A stretch of 64,000 bases of DNA from assembly GCF_020179835.1 (NCBI RefSeq), contig NZ_JAIUDA010000003.1:496001-560000 (forward strand). The letters run 5' to 3'. Numbering within the stretch: position 1 is the first letter of the stretch; the number at the start of each line of letters is the position of its first letter. This document shows, one piece after another, positions 55,202 to 63,814 of the stretch. The notes beneath the pieces were generated by a model. The model ran no database searches. It had not been told where the DNA came from and saw only the letters and a list, made by a program, of their open reading frames with translations. The DNA comes from Pantoea sp. alder81. Lineage in GTDB: Bacteria > Pseudomonadota > Gammaproteobacteria > Enterobacterales > Enterobacteriaceae. A program made the translations under genes and the position numbers.

Positions 55202-56329
55202 TTACTTAACAGCGGTAGAAGAACCGTCTTTGTGCCATTTGAAGACACCAAATTCGAAGCCCTTCAGGTCGCCTTTCTGATCCCAGTTCAGGTTGCCCAT
55301 CACGGTTGGCACCGCAGCGCCTTCTTTCAGGTTTTTAGCAATCGCATCAGGCTCATCGCTCTTGCTACGCTCGATACCGGCCACCAGTGACTGAATCGCA
55401 GCATAAGTGGTCCACACGAACGGGCCGGTTGGATCCTTACGGTTTGAGGCAGTGTTGGTTTTGATCGCGTCAACAATCGCCTTGTTCTCTGGCAGCTGGT
55501 CATAACGCTTCGGCAGAGTCACATACAGACCTTCTGAAGCATCACCGGCGATATTAGACAGTGAAGCGTTGCCCACGCCCTCTGGCCCCATGAAGCCCGC
55601 TTTCAGACCGGCTGATTTAGCCTGACGCAGAATCTGGCCCAGCTCTGGGTAGTAACCGCCGTAGTAAACGAAATCGACGTTCTCTTTCTTCAGACGCGCA
55701 ATCAGCGTTGAGAAATCTTTATCGCCCGCGGTGATACCTTCGAACAGCACCACGTTGCCGCCTTTGGCTTTCAGGGTTTTCTGCACCGATTCTGCCAGGC
55801 CCTGACCGTACTGCTGTTTGTCATGCACGACAGCGATACGTTTTGGTTTGATCTGGTCGAGGATATAAGTCGCAGCGGTTGGGCCCTGATCGGAATCCAG
55901 ACCGGTAGTACGCAGCACGTCCGCATAGCCACGTGCCGTCAGTTCCGGTGCGGTTGCCGCTGGGGTGATCATCAGAATGCCTTCATCGTTATAGATGTCA
56001 GATGCAGGCTGAGTAGAAGAGGAGCACAGGTGACCGATAACGTATTTGATACCGTCGTTAACCACTTTGTTGGCAACCGCAACCGCTTGTTTCGGGTCAC
56101 AGGCGTCGTCATATTCCACGCCAACCAGTTTGTCACCGTTAACGCCACCTTTGGCGTTGATGTCCTTGATCGCCTGCGCTGCACCGGTGAATTGCATATC
56201 ACCGTATTGCGCAACCGGGCCGGTTGCTGCGCCAACGATGGCAATTTTGATGTCTTTCGCCAGTGCCGCGTGGCTCAGCGCCAGCGCGACGCAACCTGCC
56301 AATAATGCGCGTCCTTTACTCATTTTCAT
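55202..56329 (-). CDS. livK: Branched-chain amino acid-binding protein (LivJ/LivK type)
   Basis: This 375-residue periplasmic receptor has a signal peptide ending HAALA-KD. The ligand pocket [14 protein letters not shown] is intact. The sequence mixes features typical of E. coli LivJ ([31 protein letters not shown]) with LivK features ([29 protein letters not shown]). E. coli has two receptors, livJ and livK, flanking panM; here only this one is present, in the livK position, so the symbol is by synteny. It probably binds leucine, isoleucine and valine. Confidence 0.9.
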   Translation of the reverse strand: MKMSKGRALLAGCVALALSHAALAKDIKIAIVGAATGPVAQYGDMQFTGAAQAIKDINAKGGVNGDKLVGVEYDDACDPKQAVAVANKVVNDGIKYVIGHLCSSSTQPASDIYNDEGILMITPAATAPELTARGYADVLRTTGLDSDQGPTAATYILDQIKPKRIAVVHDKQQYGQGLAESVQKTLKAKGGNVVLFEGITAGDKDFSTLIARLKKENVDFVYYGGYYPELGQILRQAKSAGLKAGFMGPEGVGNASLSNIAGDASEGLYVTLPKRYDQLPENKAIVDAIKTNTASNRKDPTGPFVWTTYAAIQSLVAGIERSKSDEPDAIAKNLKEGAAVPTVMGNLNWDQKGDLKGFEFGVFKWHKDGSSTAVK

Positions 56330-56733
56330 GCGAACTTCCCCATCTGTTGTGTCGTGTGTCGTTGTGTTTGGTTTATTTTCAGCCAGTCAAAGAGGAAAAC
56401 TGATTTTAGAATAATGAGTTAGCGCACTTTTCTGGCATTTTTTGTTAAGAAGGCTTTATTTTTCAGGTTATTAAACAGGAACTTTCTTCTGTAAATCAAC
56501 TGACATATTCAGTATTAGTCGCGTGGAACAGCAGAATCATCTGGTTTATCTGGCCGCAATTTAGTCAGGTTACCAGGGCTTTATGCTGGCTTTTTCGACG
56601 ATCATTGATGCCTTCTTCCACAATCCTGGCAAAGTGGCTGGCATTTGACCTATTTTCATTGCAAAAAAGTGACAGCACGCTGACTGTCTAAATTCGCTAC
56701 ACTATGGCCTTTCTGGCAGTACAGGTAAGGGTA
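56330..56733. other. 400-bp divergent region between livK and panM
   Basis: No gene is supported, and the second liv receptor of E. coli is missing here. The panM side has the -10-like TACACT at 56698-56703. I see no binding site I can name with confidence; Lrp control of liv genes is known in E. coli, but its site is too degenerate to read by eye. Confidence 0.55.
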
Positions 56734-57120
56734 ATGAAGCTCACTATTCAGCGAATCACCGCACTCACGCCGCAGGATCAGTTGGATTTAGCTAAAGTCT
56801 GGCCGCAGATCGATATTTCGCAACTGGAAACCGCATTAAGCGAGACGCAGCGCTTTTATGCGGCAAGGTTTAACGATCGTCTGTTGGGTGGGTTACAGCT
56901 GGAGATTTGTGGCACGCAGGGGAAGATTTCGCACCTTAGCGTGCGCGAAGTGACGCAGCGGCGCGGCGTCGGGCAATATTTACTGGAAGAGACCATGGCG
57001 CAGAACAGCGCACTGTCGGATTGGTGGATAGCCGATGACGGCGAAGCCGATCAGAGTGTCCGCGCGGCGTTTATGCAGGCCTGTGGTTTTCGCGCGCAGG
57101 CAGATGGCTGGGTAAAATAA
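56734..57120 (+). CDS. panM: Aspartate decarboxylase maturation factor PanM/PanZ
   Basis: This 128-residue GNAT-like protein matches E. coli PanZ (MKLTIQRITAL, YAARFNDRLLGGLQ, VREVTQRRGVGQYLLEE). It binds pro-PanD and acetyl-CoA and triggers self-cleavage of PanD, and in its CoA-bound form limits beta-alanine and pantothenate synthesis. The ATG at 56734 follows AGGTAAGGGTA. It is convergent with rpoH. Confidence 0.93.
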   Translation: MKLTIQRITALTPQDQLDLAKVWPQIDISQLETALSETQRFYAARFNDRLLGGLQLEICGTQGKISHLSVREVTQRRGVGQYLLEETMAQNSALSDWWIADDGEADQSVRAAFMQACGFRAQADGWVK

Positions 57121-57151
57121 AAAGGGCGACTATGAAAGTCGCCCCGTTTTT
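57121..57151. terminator. Bidirectional terminator between panM and rpoH
   Basis: GGGCGACT (57124-57131) and AGTCGCCC (57137-57144) form an eight-bp stem starting at the panM stop, followed by CGTTTTT. The reverse direction reads into AAAA-flanked T residues and can stop rpoH. Confidence 0.88.
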
Positions 57152-57163
57152 ACCTGATGCGAA

Positions 57164-58021
57164 TCAGGCTTCGATCGCCATACGCAGTTTCTTCATGGCG
57201 TTCTTTTCCAGCTGACGCACACGCTCTGCAGAGACGCCATATTTGTCGGCCAACTCCTGCAACGTGGTTTTGTTCTCATCATCCAGCCAACGGGCGCGGA
57301 TAATGTGCTGGCTGCGCTCATCAAGGCTCAGCATGGCATCGCTCAGCTTGTCGGCAGCGTGTGCATCCCAGTTGTCCTCTTCAATGCCATCGGCAAAGTC
57401 GGAGGTTTTATCCTGCAGATACAGCACCGGTGCCATCGGCTTGCCTTCGCCTGCTTCGTCATCCGAAGACATGTCGAAAGTCATATCTTGCGCGGCCATA
57501 CGAGATTCCATCTCGAGTACGTCTTTGCTGCTCACGCCTAACTCGCGCGCAACCATCTCCACTTCGTCCTGATTGAACCAACCGAGACGCTGTTTGCTTT
57601 TACGCAGATTAAAGAACAGCTTACGCTGTGCTTTAGTGGTCGCGACCTTCACGATACGCCAGTTACGCAGCACGTATTCGTGAATTTCTGCTTTGATCCA
57701 GTGCACGGCAAATGACACCAGACGTACGCCGACTTCAGGGTTGAAGCGACGCACCGCCTTCATCAGGCCAATGTTACCTTCCTGAATCAGGTCCGCCTGT
57801 GGCAGGCCGTAACCGGAGTAGTTACGAGCAATATGAACAACAAAGCGCAGGTGAGACAGGATCAGCGTCTTAGCTGCATCCAGATCGCCCTGGTAATGCA
57901 GTTTCTCCGCTAATGCCTTCTCCTGTTCTGCCGTCAGTACCGGCCAGTTGTTAGCAGCCCGGACGTAAGATTCCAGGTTACCCAGAGGCGCAATCGCTAA
58001 AGTTTGCATTTCTTTGGTCAT
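57164..58021 (-). CDS. rpoH: Heat-shock sigma factor RpoH (sigma-32)
   Basis: This 285-residue sigma-70-family factor has region 2 ([39 protein letters not shown]). The RpoH box [10 protein letters not shown] and region 4 ([28 protein letters not shown]) are intact. It directs chaperone and protease genes. Expression is expected to be translationally controlled by a 5' mRNA thermosensor; the coding start is very similar to E. coli. Promoter elements lie upstream at 58120-58153. Confidence 0.98.
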   Translation of the reverse strand: MTKEMQTLAIAPLGNLESYVRAANNWPVLTAEQEKALAEKLHYQGDLDAAKTLILSHLRFVVHIARNYSGYGLPQADLIQEGNIGLMKAVRRFNPEVGVRLVSFAVHWIKAEIHEYVLRNWRIVKVATTKAQRKLFFNLRKSKQRLGWFNQDEVEMVARELGVSSKDVLEMESRMAAQDMTFDMSSDDEAGEGKPMAPVLYLQDKTSDFADGIEEDNWDAHAADKLSDAMLSLDERSQHIIRARWLDDENKTTLQELADKYGVSAERVRQLEKNAMKKLRMAIEA

Positions 58022-58119
58022 TCAAACCCTCACAAATTCAATGGACTTGCTGCACGGTGTTTTGCGCAGACGTTACATTATGTCAACGTCGCGAAAAAAC
58101 CAAAAGCAATCTGTGCTAC

Positions 58120-58153
58120 TTTGACGACAAAGTTATCCACAAGTTCAATTATA
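58120..58153 (-). promoter_or_regulatory. rpoH promoter cluster with DnaA box
   Basis: TTATCCACA (58133-58141, plus strand) is a perfect DnaA box. On the minus strand GAACTT (58146-58141), a 16-bp spacer and TCAAA (58124-58120) fit a sigma-E promoter. TATAAT (58153-58148) is a sigma-70 -10. All three are described for E. coli rpoH. Confidence 0.65.
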
Positions 58154-58195
58154 GCAGTGAATATTTTACACACAGATGACGGCGGGGGAAATAGG

Positions 58196-58231
58196 AAAAA
58201 TCCTCTGCTCCCAGATCGTCGGCAGCAGAGG
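58196..58231 (-). terminator. Terminator of the ftsYEX operon
   Basis: CCTCTGCT (58202-58209) and AGCAGAGG (58224-58231) pair around a 14-base loop, and on the minus strand are followed by ATTTTTCC. It is 30 bp past ftsX and upstream of the rpoH promoters. Confidence 0.75.
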
Positions 58232-58260
58232 AAGATTATATCAAAAAACGTTGCTGTTGG

Positions 58261-59247
58261 TTACTGCGGCGTAAATCGGCGTAAATGTTGTACAGTCGCT
58301 AACCACGCGGCAATCCAGCCAATAATGGCGGCAATCAACAGTAGCAGCAGCCCTTCATCCCAGGAAAAACCTTCCAGAACAAAGGTGGTGCCAAACACCG
58401 TCGCCACCTGCGCTACAACTGATTGCAGACGCAGCACCAGCACTTCGGACAGCAGCAGTGAAAGCACTGCACCACTGAAACCTAACAGTGCGCCGCCATA
58501 GAGGAATGGGCGCAGGATAAAGCCATCGGTGGCACCAATCAGCTTTTGCACGTTAATGGTATCGCGGCGGGCAAAGATGCTCAGGCGCACGCTGTTACCG
58601 ATCACCAGGAACACCGCCACCACCATCAGCAGGCCAATCATCGAAGCGATTTGCCCCACTAGCCCGGTTAATGCCGCCAAACGGGCAAACCAGCTGTCAT
58701 CCATGCGCACTTCATCCACGCCCTGCACTTTCGCCACGCTATCACGCAGATTAGCCATGGTGTCTGAATTCTGGAAATTCAGCTTCGGCGTGATGATAGC
58801 GACGGCTGGCAGCGGGTTTTGTTCCAGCATATCCATCGAGCCACCGAAACCAGACCAGTTACGGAACTCATTCAGCGCTTCTTCACGCGTCAGATAGTTG
58901 ACGTTATCTACGCCATCTAACTTTTTCAGTTCAGCCGCCACATTCTCGGCAGCCGTATCATCTAACGCTTTATCCAGATACACCGTCAGCTGCGGCGCGG
59001 GATACCACTGCGTGGCAGCCTGGCTGACGTTCTTCCACACCATGTAGCAGACGCTGGGCAGCGTCAGTGAGATGGCAATCACCATCACGGTCAGCAGCGT
59101 CGCCAGCGGCTGACGCCACATATCCGACAGCGTGCCGCGCAGTGCATATCGCCACTGCTCCTGCCAGCCGCCTTTCAGCGCCTTGCTTTTGGAGGGCTGC
59201 TTCGTCGCCTTTGGCGCCGCCGGGCGCTTATTGCGTTTATTGACCAT
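58261..59247 (-). CDS. ftsX: Cell-division protein FtsX
   Basis: This 328-residue inner-membrane protein has four helices and a large periplasmic domain ([20 protein letters not shown]...). The cytoplasmic linker [21 protein letters not shown] is conserved. With FtsE it activates periplasmic amidases through EnvC. The second of two adjacent ATG codons (59247) has the better distance to GGAGG and is used. It overlaps the ftsE end by 11 bases. Confidence 0.96.
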   Translation of the reverse strand: MVNKRNKRPAAPKATKQPSKSKALKGGWQEQWRYALRGTLSDMWRQPLATLLTVMVIAISLTLPSVCYMVWKNVSQAATQWYPAPQLTVYLDKALDDTAAENVAAELKKLDGVDNVNYLTREEALNEFRNWSGFGGSMDMLEQNPLPAVAIITPKLNFQNSDTMANLRDSVAKVQGVDEVRMDDSWFARLAALTGLVGQIASMIGLLMVVAVFLVIGNSVRLSIFARRDTINVQKLIGATDGFILRPFLYGGALLGFSGAVLSLLLSEVLVLRLQSVVAQVATVFGTTFVLEGFSWDEGLLLLLIAAIIGWIAAWLATVQHLRRFTPQ

Positions 59248-59905
59248 CATGGCCTCCGTGCAGGCGTCCCTGATTCAGCGTCATCAAGCGATAATTGCGG
59301 CGTGCAATCAAACCGGTGTCGTGCGTGGCCATCAAGACGGTCACACCCACGCGGTTGAACTCTTCAAACAGACGCAGGATATCTTCCGACAGCGCGTCAT
59401 CCAGGTTACCGGTGGGTTCGTCCGCCAGCAGCACCGCAGGTTTATTCACCACCGCACGGGCAATGCCGACACGTTGCTGTTCACCGCCAGAGAGCTGGAT
59501 CGGGTAACTCTTCGCTTTGTCGAGCAGGCCGACTTTATCCAGCGCTGCCGATACGCGACGACGAATATCTTCACCGCTGGCGCCGGAAATAATCAGCGGG
59601 ATCGCCACGTTGTCATAGACCGAGCGATCCATCAGCAAGTGGTGATCCTGGAAAATCATCCCGATCTGACGTCGCAGGAAAGGCACTTCACTGCGACGCA
59701 GACGCGAAATATCGTGGCCGCTAAACCAGATTTGCCCGGCGCTCGGGCGCTCAATGCCACAAATCAGCTTCAGCAAGGTACTTTTCCCGGCGCCAGAGTG
59801 GCCGGTCAGGAATGCCATTTCGCCGGGGCGCAGATGGAAATCGACTCCCTGCAGCGCCTGACGTCCCCCCAGGTAAGCTTTACTGACCTCTTGAAAGCGA
59901 ATCAT
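59237..59905 (-). CDS. ftsE: Cell-division ATPase FtsE
   Basis: This 222-residue ABC ATPase has Walker [10 protein letters not shown], signature [14 protein letters not shown], Walker [13 protein letters not shown] and the H-loop ATHDTGL. It drives FtsX in septal wall splitting. It starts 5 bp after the ftsY stop, as in the E. coli ftsYEX operon. Confidence 0.97.
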   Translation of the reverse strand: MIRFQEVSKAYLGGRQALQGVDFHLRPGEMAFLTGHSGAGKSTLLKLICGIERPSAGQIWFSGHDISRLRRSEVPFLRRQIGMIFQDHHLLMDRSVYDNVAIPLIISGASGEDIRRRVSAALDKVGLLDKAKSYPIQLSGGEQQRVGIARAVVNKPAVLLADEPTGNLDDALSEDILRLFEEFNRVGVTVLMATHDTGLIARRNYRLMTLNQGRLHGGHDGQ

Positions 59906-59910
59906 CCCAA

Positions 59911-61455
59911 TTAATCCTCTCGGGCAAACAGTGCCTCAATAAAATCGGCGGCCTTAAATGGCCGTAAATCTTCGATGCCTTCCCCGACACCGATATAGCG
60001 AATCGGAATACCAAACTGATCGGCAACCGAGAAGATCACGCCACCTTTGGCGGTACCGTCTAACTTGGTCAGGGTGATGCCGGTCAAGCCCACTGCTTCA
60101 TGGAACAGTTTGGCCTGGCTCACAGCATTCTGCCCGGTGCTGGCATCAAGGGTCAGCATCACCTCGTGCGGCGCATCGCCATCCAGCTTTTTCATCACAC
60201 GAGTGATTTTCTTCAGCTCTTCCATCAGGTGCGCTTTGTTCTGCAAGCGACCCGCAGTATCCGCAATCAGCACATCCACATTGCGAGATTTAGCGGCCTG
60301 AATAGCGTCAAAAATGACGGAGGCGGAATCAGCACCGGTGTGCTGCGCGACCACCGGAATGTTGTTACGTTCGCCCCAGACCTGCAGCTGTTCAACTGCT
60401 GCTGCGCGGAAAGTATCACCTGCCGCCAGCATCACTGATTTGCCCTGCGCCTGATACTGACGCGCCAGCTTACCGATAGTGGTGGTTTTACCGACACCGT
60501 TGACGCCTACCATCAGGATAACAAACGGCGCTTTGCCGCCTACATCCAGCGGCCGATCAACTTTTTCCAGAATGCCGGCCATTTCGGTTTTCAGCAGCCC
60601 GTACAATGCTTCTGCGTCACGCAACTGCTTGCGATTGGCCTGTTGAGTCAGATTGGTGATGATGCGGCGGGTGGTTTCCACTCCGACATCGGCAATCAGC
60701 AGCTGCTCTTCCAGCTCTTCAAACAGGTCATCATCAATTTTTTTGCCACGGAACAGGCTGACAAAGCCAGAACCGAGGTTTTCACGCGTTTTAACCAGGC
60801 TGCGCTTGAGGCGAGCAAAGAAGCCCTCTTTCGTCGGGCGCTCCTGCTCTTGCGTCACCAGTGGCGCAGCGGCCAGCGGTAAGTCGCTGACGGTATCCTG
60901 CGCTTCGGTTTCAGCGTCTTCCGCGCAGGTCTCTGCCAACGCCAGCGCTTCCAGTTCCTCGTCGCTTAACGCGTCGTCTTCCGGTTCAACGGCTGCTTCG
61001 TCGATCTCCGGCTCATGCGGCACAATCACTGGCTCGACGACCGCTTCGTCGATCTCCGGCTCGTGCTGCACAATCCCTGGCTCGACGACCGCTTCTTCGA
61101 TCTCTGGCTCATGCTGCGCAGCAGGCGCGTCAATAATCAGTTCTTCTGCCTGCGGCTCTTCTTCGACAGGTGCCACTTCCGGATGGATTTCCTCTTCCGG
61201 CAGCACTTCCTCTTCAATCGCGGTGATCGGCTCGGCCACCACCGCTTCTGGCTGTGCCAGTTGTTCTTCAGCTACGTGCTCAGTAACGGCAACCGTCTCT
61301 TCTGCCTGCGCTTCGGCGCTTGCTAACGCGCTCTCTTCAGCGATCGGCTGTTGCGGCGCTTCGGCCGGTTGCTGCTCTTCCGCAGGCTGCTGCTTCTCTT
61401 CTTCTTTGCCAAAGCCTAGCCAGGAAAAAAAGCCACGTTTTTTCTCTTTTGCCAT
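59911..61455 (-). CDS. ftsY: Signal recognition particle receptor FtsY
   Basis: This 514-residue SRP GTPase has an N-terminal membrane-targeting start (KKRGFFSWLGFGKEEE), then a long acidic A domain to about 205. The NG domain carries G1 VGVNGVGKTTT at 316-326, DTFRAAAVEQL, DTAGR and TKLDGTAKGG. It receives ribosome-nascent chain complexes for membrane insertion. The A domain holds three 16-residue repeats (115-162), an oddity noted separately. Confidence 0.97.
   Translation of the reverse strand: MAKEKKRGFFSWLGFGKEEEKQQPAEEQQPAEAPQQPIAEESALASAEAQAEETVAVTEHVAEEQLAQPEAVVAEPITAIEEEVLPEEEIHPEVAPVEEEPQAEELIIDAPAAQHEPEIEEAVVEPGIVQHEPEIDEAVVEPVIVPHEPEIDEAAVEPEDDALSDEELEALALAETCAEDAETEAQDTVSDLPLAAAPLVTQEQERPTKEGFFARLKRSLVKTRENLGSGFVSLFRGKKIDDDLFEELEEQLLIADVGVETTRRIITNLTQQANRKQLRDAEALYGLLKTEMAGILEKVDRPLDVGGKAPFVILMVGVNGVGKTTTIGKLARQYQAQGKSVMLAAGDTFRAAAVEQLQVWGERNNIPVVAQHTGADSASVIFDAIQAAKSRNVDVLIADTAGRLQNKAHLMEELKKITRVMKKLDGDAPHEVMLTLDASTGQNAVSQAKLFHEAVGLTGITLTKLDGTAKGGVIFSVADQFGIPIRYIGVGEGIEDLRPFKAADFIEALFARED
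60970..61113 (-). repeat. 48-bp tandem repeat, three copies, inside ftsY
   Basis: Codons 115-130, 131-146 and 147-162 of ftsY encode HEPEI[ED]EAVVEP-type repeats of 16 residues; the third copy diverges after AAVEP. The DNA repeats are also close, with the period 48 bp. Confidence 0.85.
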
Positions 61456-61685
61456 TGTGTAACCACACTCCTCGATGGCTTATTCCCGGTAGCACGCTGT
61501 TCCCAGGGGATAAAAAATTCAATTTTTTGTTCGCGAGCGGCGTAAAAATCAGGCAATTACGCGCACCATATCAACTCAGTAGTCTAACACTTTCCAGCCA
61601 GCGCACCACAGCACCCTTTTTTACGTTTCTTCTGCCTGCTACGCCCGTTAAACTACGCAACAAATTATGACGAGTTGTGAGCGAA

Positions 61686-62285
61686 ATGAGTAAATCCCCC
61701 CGCAGCAGCGGCGCTGCTGGCCAAATTCGTATCATTGGCGGACAGTGGCGTGGCCGCAAATTACCGGTGCCAGATAGCGCGGGTCTGCGCCCTACCACCG
61801 ATCGTGTGCGTGAGACCCTGTTCAACTGGTTAGCGCCGGACATTCAGGAAGCGCGCTGCCTCGATTGCTTCGCCGGCAGCGGTGCACTCGGGTTAGAGGC
61901 ACTGTCACGCTATGCGGCATCTGCTACGCTGCTTGAGATGGAACGTTCCGTCGCCCAGCAGCTGTCGCAGAATCTGCAAACGCTGCGTGCGACACAGGGC
62001 AAAGTCGTGCAGACCAATACCTTGCAGTGGCTGAGCCAACCGGGTGAGCCGTTTGATGTGGTGTTTGTTGACCCGCCATTCCGTAAAGGGTTGCTTTTAG
62101 AAACCCTGACGCTGCTGGAAAATAACGGCTGGCTGGCGGAGAACGCACTGATTTACGTCGAAAGCGAAGTGGAGCACGGTTCGCCGGTCGCGCCCGCTAA
62201 CTGGGATTTATACCGCGAGAAAATTGCCGGACAGGTGGCTTATCGCCTCTACCAACGCCAACAGGAGACGCACGATGTGGCTTAA
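61686..62285 (+). CDS. rsmD: 16S rRNA m2G966 methyltransferase RsmD
   Basis: This 199-residue Rossmann-fold methyltransferase has the SAM-binding motif DCFAGSGALGLEAL and the catalytic FVDPPF. GLRPTTDRVRETLFNWL and the RNA-binding GGQWRGRKL are nearly as in E. coli. The ATG at 61686 is preferred to the GTG at 61677. It is divergent from ftsY. Confidence 0.96.
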   Translation: MSKSPRSSGAAGQIRIIGGQWRGRKLPVPDSAGLRPTTDRVRETLFNWLAPDIQEARCLDCFAGSGALGLEALSRYAASATLLEMERSVAQQLSQNLQTLRATQGKVVQTNTLQWLSQPGEPFDVVFVDPPFRKGLLLETLTLLENNGWLAENALIYVESEVEHGSPVAPANWDLYREKIAGQVAYRLYQRQQETHDVA

Positions 62286-62544
62286 TCTGGGACGACTATT
62301 GATGATTTGCGTCTGGGCATTTCTGCTGCTGAATCTGGTGCACCCTTTCCCGACACCGCTGCGCTACTTCGTGCATGTGGCACTGTTCTTCATGGTGATC
62401 ATGCATGGCTTGCAGCTGGTGCTACTGCGCGCCACGCAGCCGAAGGATGCGCCAAAACTCAGTGGTGTCACTCAAGCGAAAATTTTCTTTTTTGGTGTGT
62501 TCGAACTGCTGGCGTGGCAAAAGAAGCATTATCCGAAGATGTAA
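62275..62544 (+). CDS. yhhL: DUF1145 inner-membrane protein YhhL
   Basis: This 89-residue protein has two or three hydrophobic segments (WLNLGRLLMICVWAFLLLN; VHVALFFMVIMHGLQLVLL). It is the same length as E. coli YhhL; function unknown. The ATG at 62275 follows AGGAG and overlaps the rsmD end by 11 bases, so translation is probably coupled. Confidence 0.9.
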   Translation: MWLNLGRLLMICVWAFLLLNLVHPFPTPLRYFVHVALFFMVIMHGLQLVLLRATQPKDAPKLSGVTQAKIFFFGVFELLAWQKKHYPKM

Positions 62545-62549
62545 CGTTC

Positions 62550-62569
62550 AGGGCCGCTACAGCGGCCCT
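62550..62569. terminator. Hairpin between convergent yhhL and yhhM
   Basis: AGGGCCGCT, AC, AGCGGCCCT is a perfect nine-bp stem 5 bp past yhhL and a few bases beyond yhhM. The flanking T content is low. Confidence 0.65.
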
Positions 62570-62571
62570 TG

Positions 62572-62928
62572 TTATTGCGCGGGGGTAAAACTAACAAAGC
62601 GACTGCCCTGCATTTTCAACTCCCCTTTCGCGCCCTTATCAATGTGATGATAGTCATTGGCGCTCACCACCACTTTGATGTCACTCGCCCCATTGAGCGG
62701 GTGGAACCAGGCTTCATACTTCATATCTTCCGCCACAATCTCTTCACGCTGCCGCGAACGACGATTAGGCGAGGGGAACTCACGTTTGGTTTTCACTTCA
62801 ACGCTCAGTGAGCGAACCGGTGAAGCATCATTTACCGCGGTTTCACGGCGTTGCTTGATAAACTGACGGGTCGCCAAAACGGCAATAATCGCCAGAACGA
62901 TAAAAAAGATTAGCGGTGGTTTGCTCAT
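62572..62928 (-). CDS. yhhM: DUF2500 membrane-anchored protein YhhM
   Basis: This 118-residue protein has one N-terminal helix (PPLIFFIVLAIIAVLA), a basic linker and a soluble beta-rich domain (MKYEAWFHPL...GSRFVSF). It is close to E. coli YhhM (119); function unknown. The ATG at 62928 matches MSKPP in E. coli. Confidence 0.92.
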   Translation of the reverse strand: MSKPPLIFFIVLAIIAVLATRQFIKQRRETAVNDASPVRSLSVEVKTKREFPSPNRRSRQREEIVAEDMKYEAWFHPLNGASDIKVVVSANDYHHIDKGAKGELKMQGSRFVSFTPAQ

Positions 62929-63091
62929 GATTTCTCTCGCGCTTTGCGTTAGTGTCGGAACAGTAAAAAGACGACAAAGCATACAACCAGAGTTGACCGA
63001 TTGTCACATTCGTCGCCGGTAACTTACACTGAGATCGCTATTTTGGGAAAATTCATGACTCTGGACGCTGCGTTCAGAAAAGGGAGAAAAC

Positions 63092-63721
63092 ATGCTTTGG
63101 TCTTTCCTTGCCGTACTTTTTTCCGGTTGGCTTTACGTTGATGCTTCATACCGTGGCCCGCAGTGGCAACGCTGGCTGTTCAAACCTGTTACCTTGCTGT
63201 TGCTGGTCGCCTGGGCCTGGCAAGCGCCCACACTCAACACTACCGATTACCTGATTCTGGCGGGTCTGGTTGCTACCCTGGTGGGCGATGCGCTGACGTT
63301 ACTGCCTCGCCAGCAAATGCTGTATGCGCTGGGTGCATTCTTCCTGTCGCACCTGCTCTACACCATCAGCTTCGCCGCGCACATGACCATGAGTTTCTTC
63401 TGGCCGATTCCAGTGACACTGCTGGTGATTGGGGCCGTCGTCATCGGCGTGATTTGGTCGAAACTGGAAGATTTGCGCTGGCCAATCTGTACCTTGATTG
63501 GCATGACGCTGGTGATGAACTGGATGGCAGCAGAGAATTACTTCTTCCGTCCGACGGATTACAGCTTCTCGCTGCTGGTTGGTGCAGGATTGCTACTGTT
63601 AGGCAATATTGTTTGGTTTATCACCCACTATCGCCGCCGTTTCAGTGCCGATAGCGCCATTGTTGCCGCTTGCTACTTCGCCGGTCACTTTATGATTGTG
63701 CGTTCACTGTGGCTGTATTGA
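63092..63721 (+). CDS. yhhN: Lysoplasmalogenase-family membrane protein YhhN
   Basis: This 209-residue protein has about eight hydrophobic segments and the YhhN-family motifs LVGDALTLL and [12 protein letters not shown]. Mammalian TMEM86 homologues hydrolyse lysoplasmalogen; the bacterial substrate is not established. SD AGGGAGAAAAC precedes the ATG. It is adjacent to zntA as in E. coli. Confidence 0.92.
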   Translation: MLWSFLAVLFSGWLYVDASYRGPQWQRWLFKPVTLLLLVAWAWQAPTLNTTDYLILAGLVATLVGDALTLLPRQQMLYALGAFFLSHLLYTISFAAHMTMSFFWPIPVTLLVIGAVVIGVIWSKLEDLRWPICTLIGMTLVMNWMAAENYFFRPTDYSFSLLVGAGLLLLGNIVWFITHYRRRFSADSAIVAACYFAGHFMIVRSLWLY

Positions 63722-63741
63722 AGAAAAGATGACCTTACTGC

Positions 63742-63773
63742 TTGACTCTGGAGTTGACTCCAGAGTGTAGCAT
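63742..63773 (+). promoter_or_regulatory. ZntR-controlled zntA promoter
   Basis: -35 TTGACT (63742-63747) and -10 TAGCAT (63768-63773) have a 20-bp spacer, the overlong spacing typical of MerR-family activators. The dyad between them spans 63745-63766 (ACTCTGGAG-TTGA-CTCCAGAGT) and differs by one base from the E. coli ZntR box. Confidence 0.93.
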
Positions 63774-63775
63774 TC

Positions 63776-63805
63776 GGGATGCGGGCAGTGGCCCGCATTG
63801 ATCCC
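63776..63805 (+). promoter_or_regulatory. Stable hairpin in the zntA leader
   Basis: ATGCGGGC-AGTG-GCCCGCAT (63779-63798), extended by GGGAT/ATCCC, forms at the predicted 5' end of the mRNA. It stops one base before the SD GGAGG. It may protect the 5' end or influence ribosome access. Confidence 0.55.
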
Positions 63806-63814
63806 GGAGGTCAT

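Noticed and set aside
60653..61462. 269-codon Ser-rich plus-strand frame opposite ftsY
   Set aside because: The Ser/Cys runs are the complement of the Glu/Ala-rich acidic domain and its repeats.
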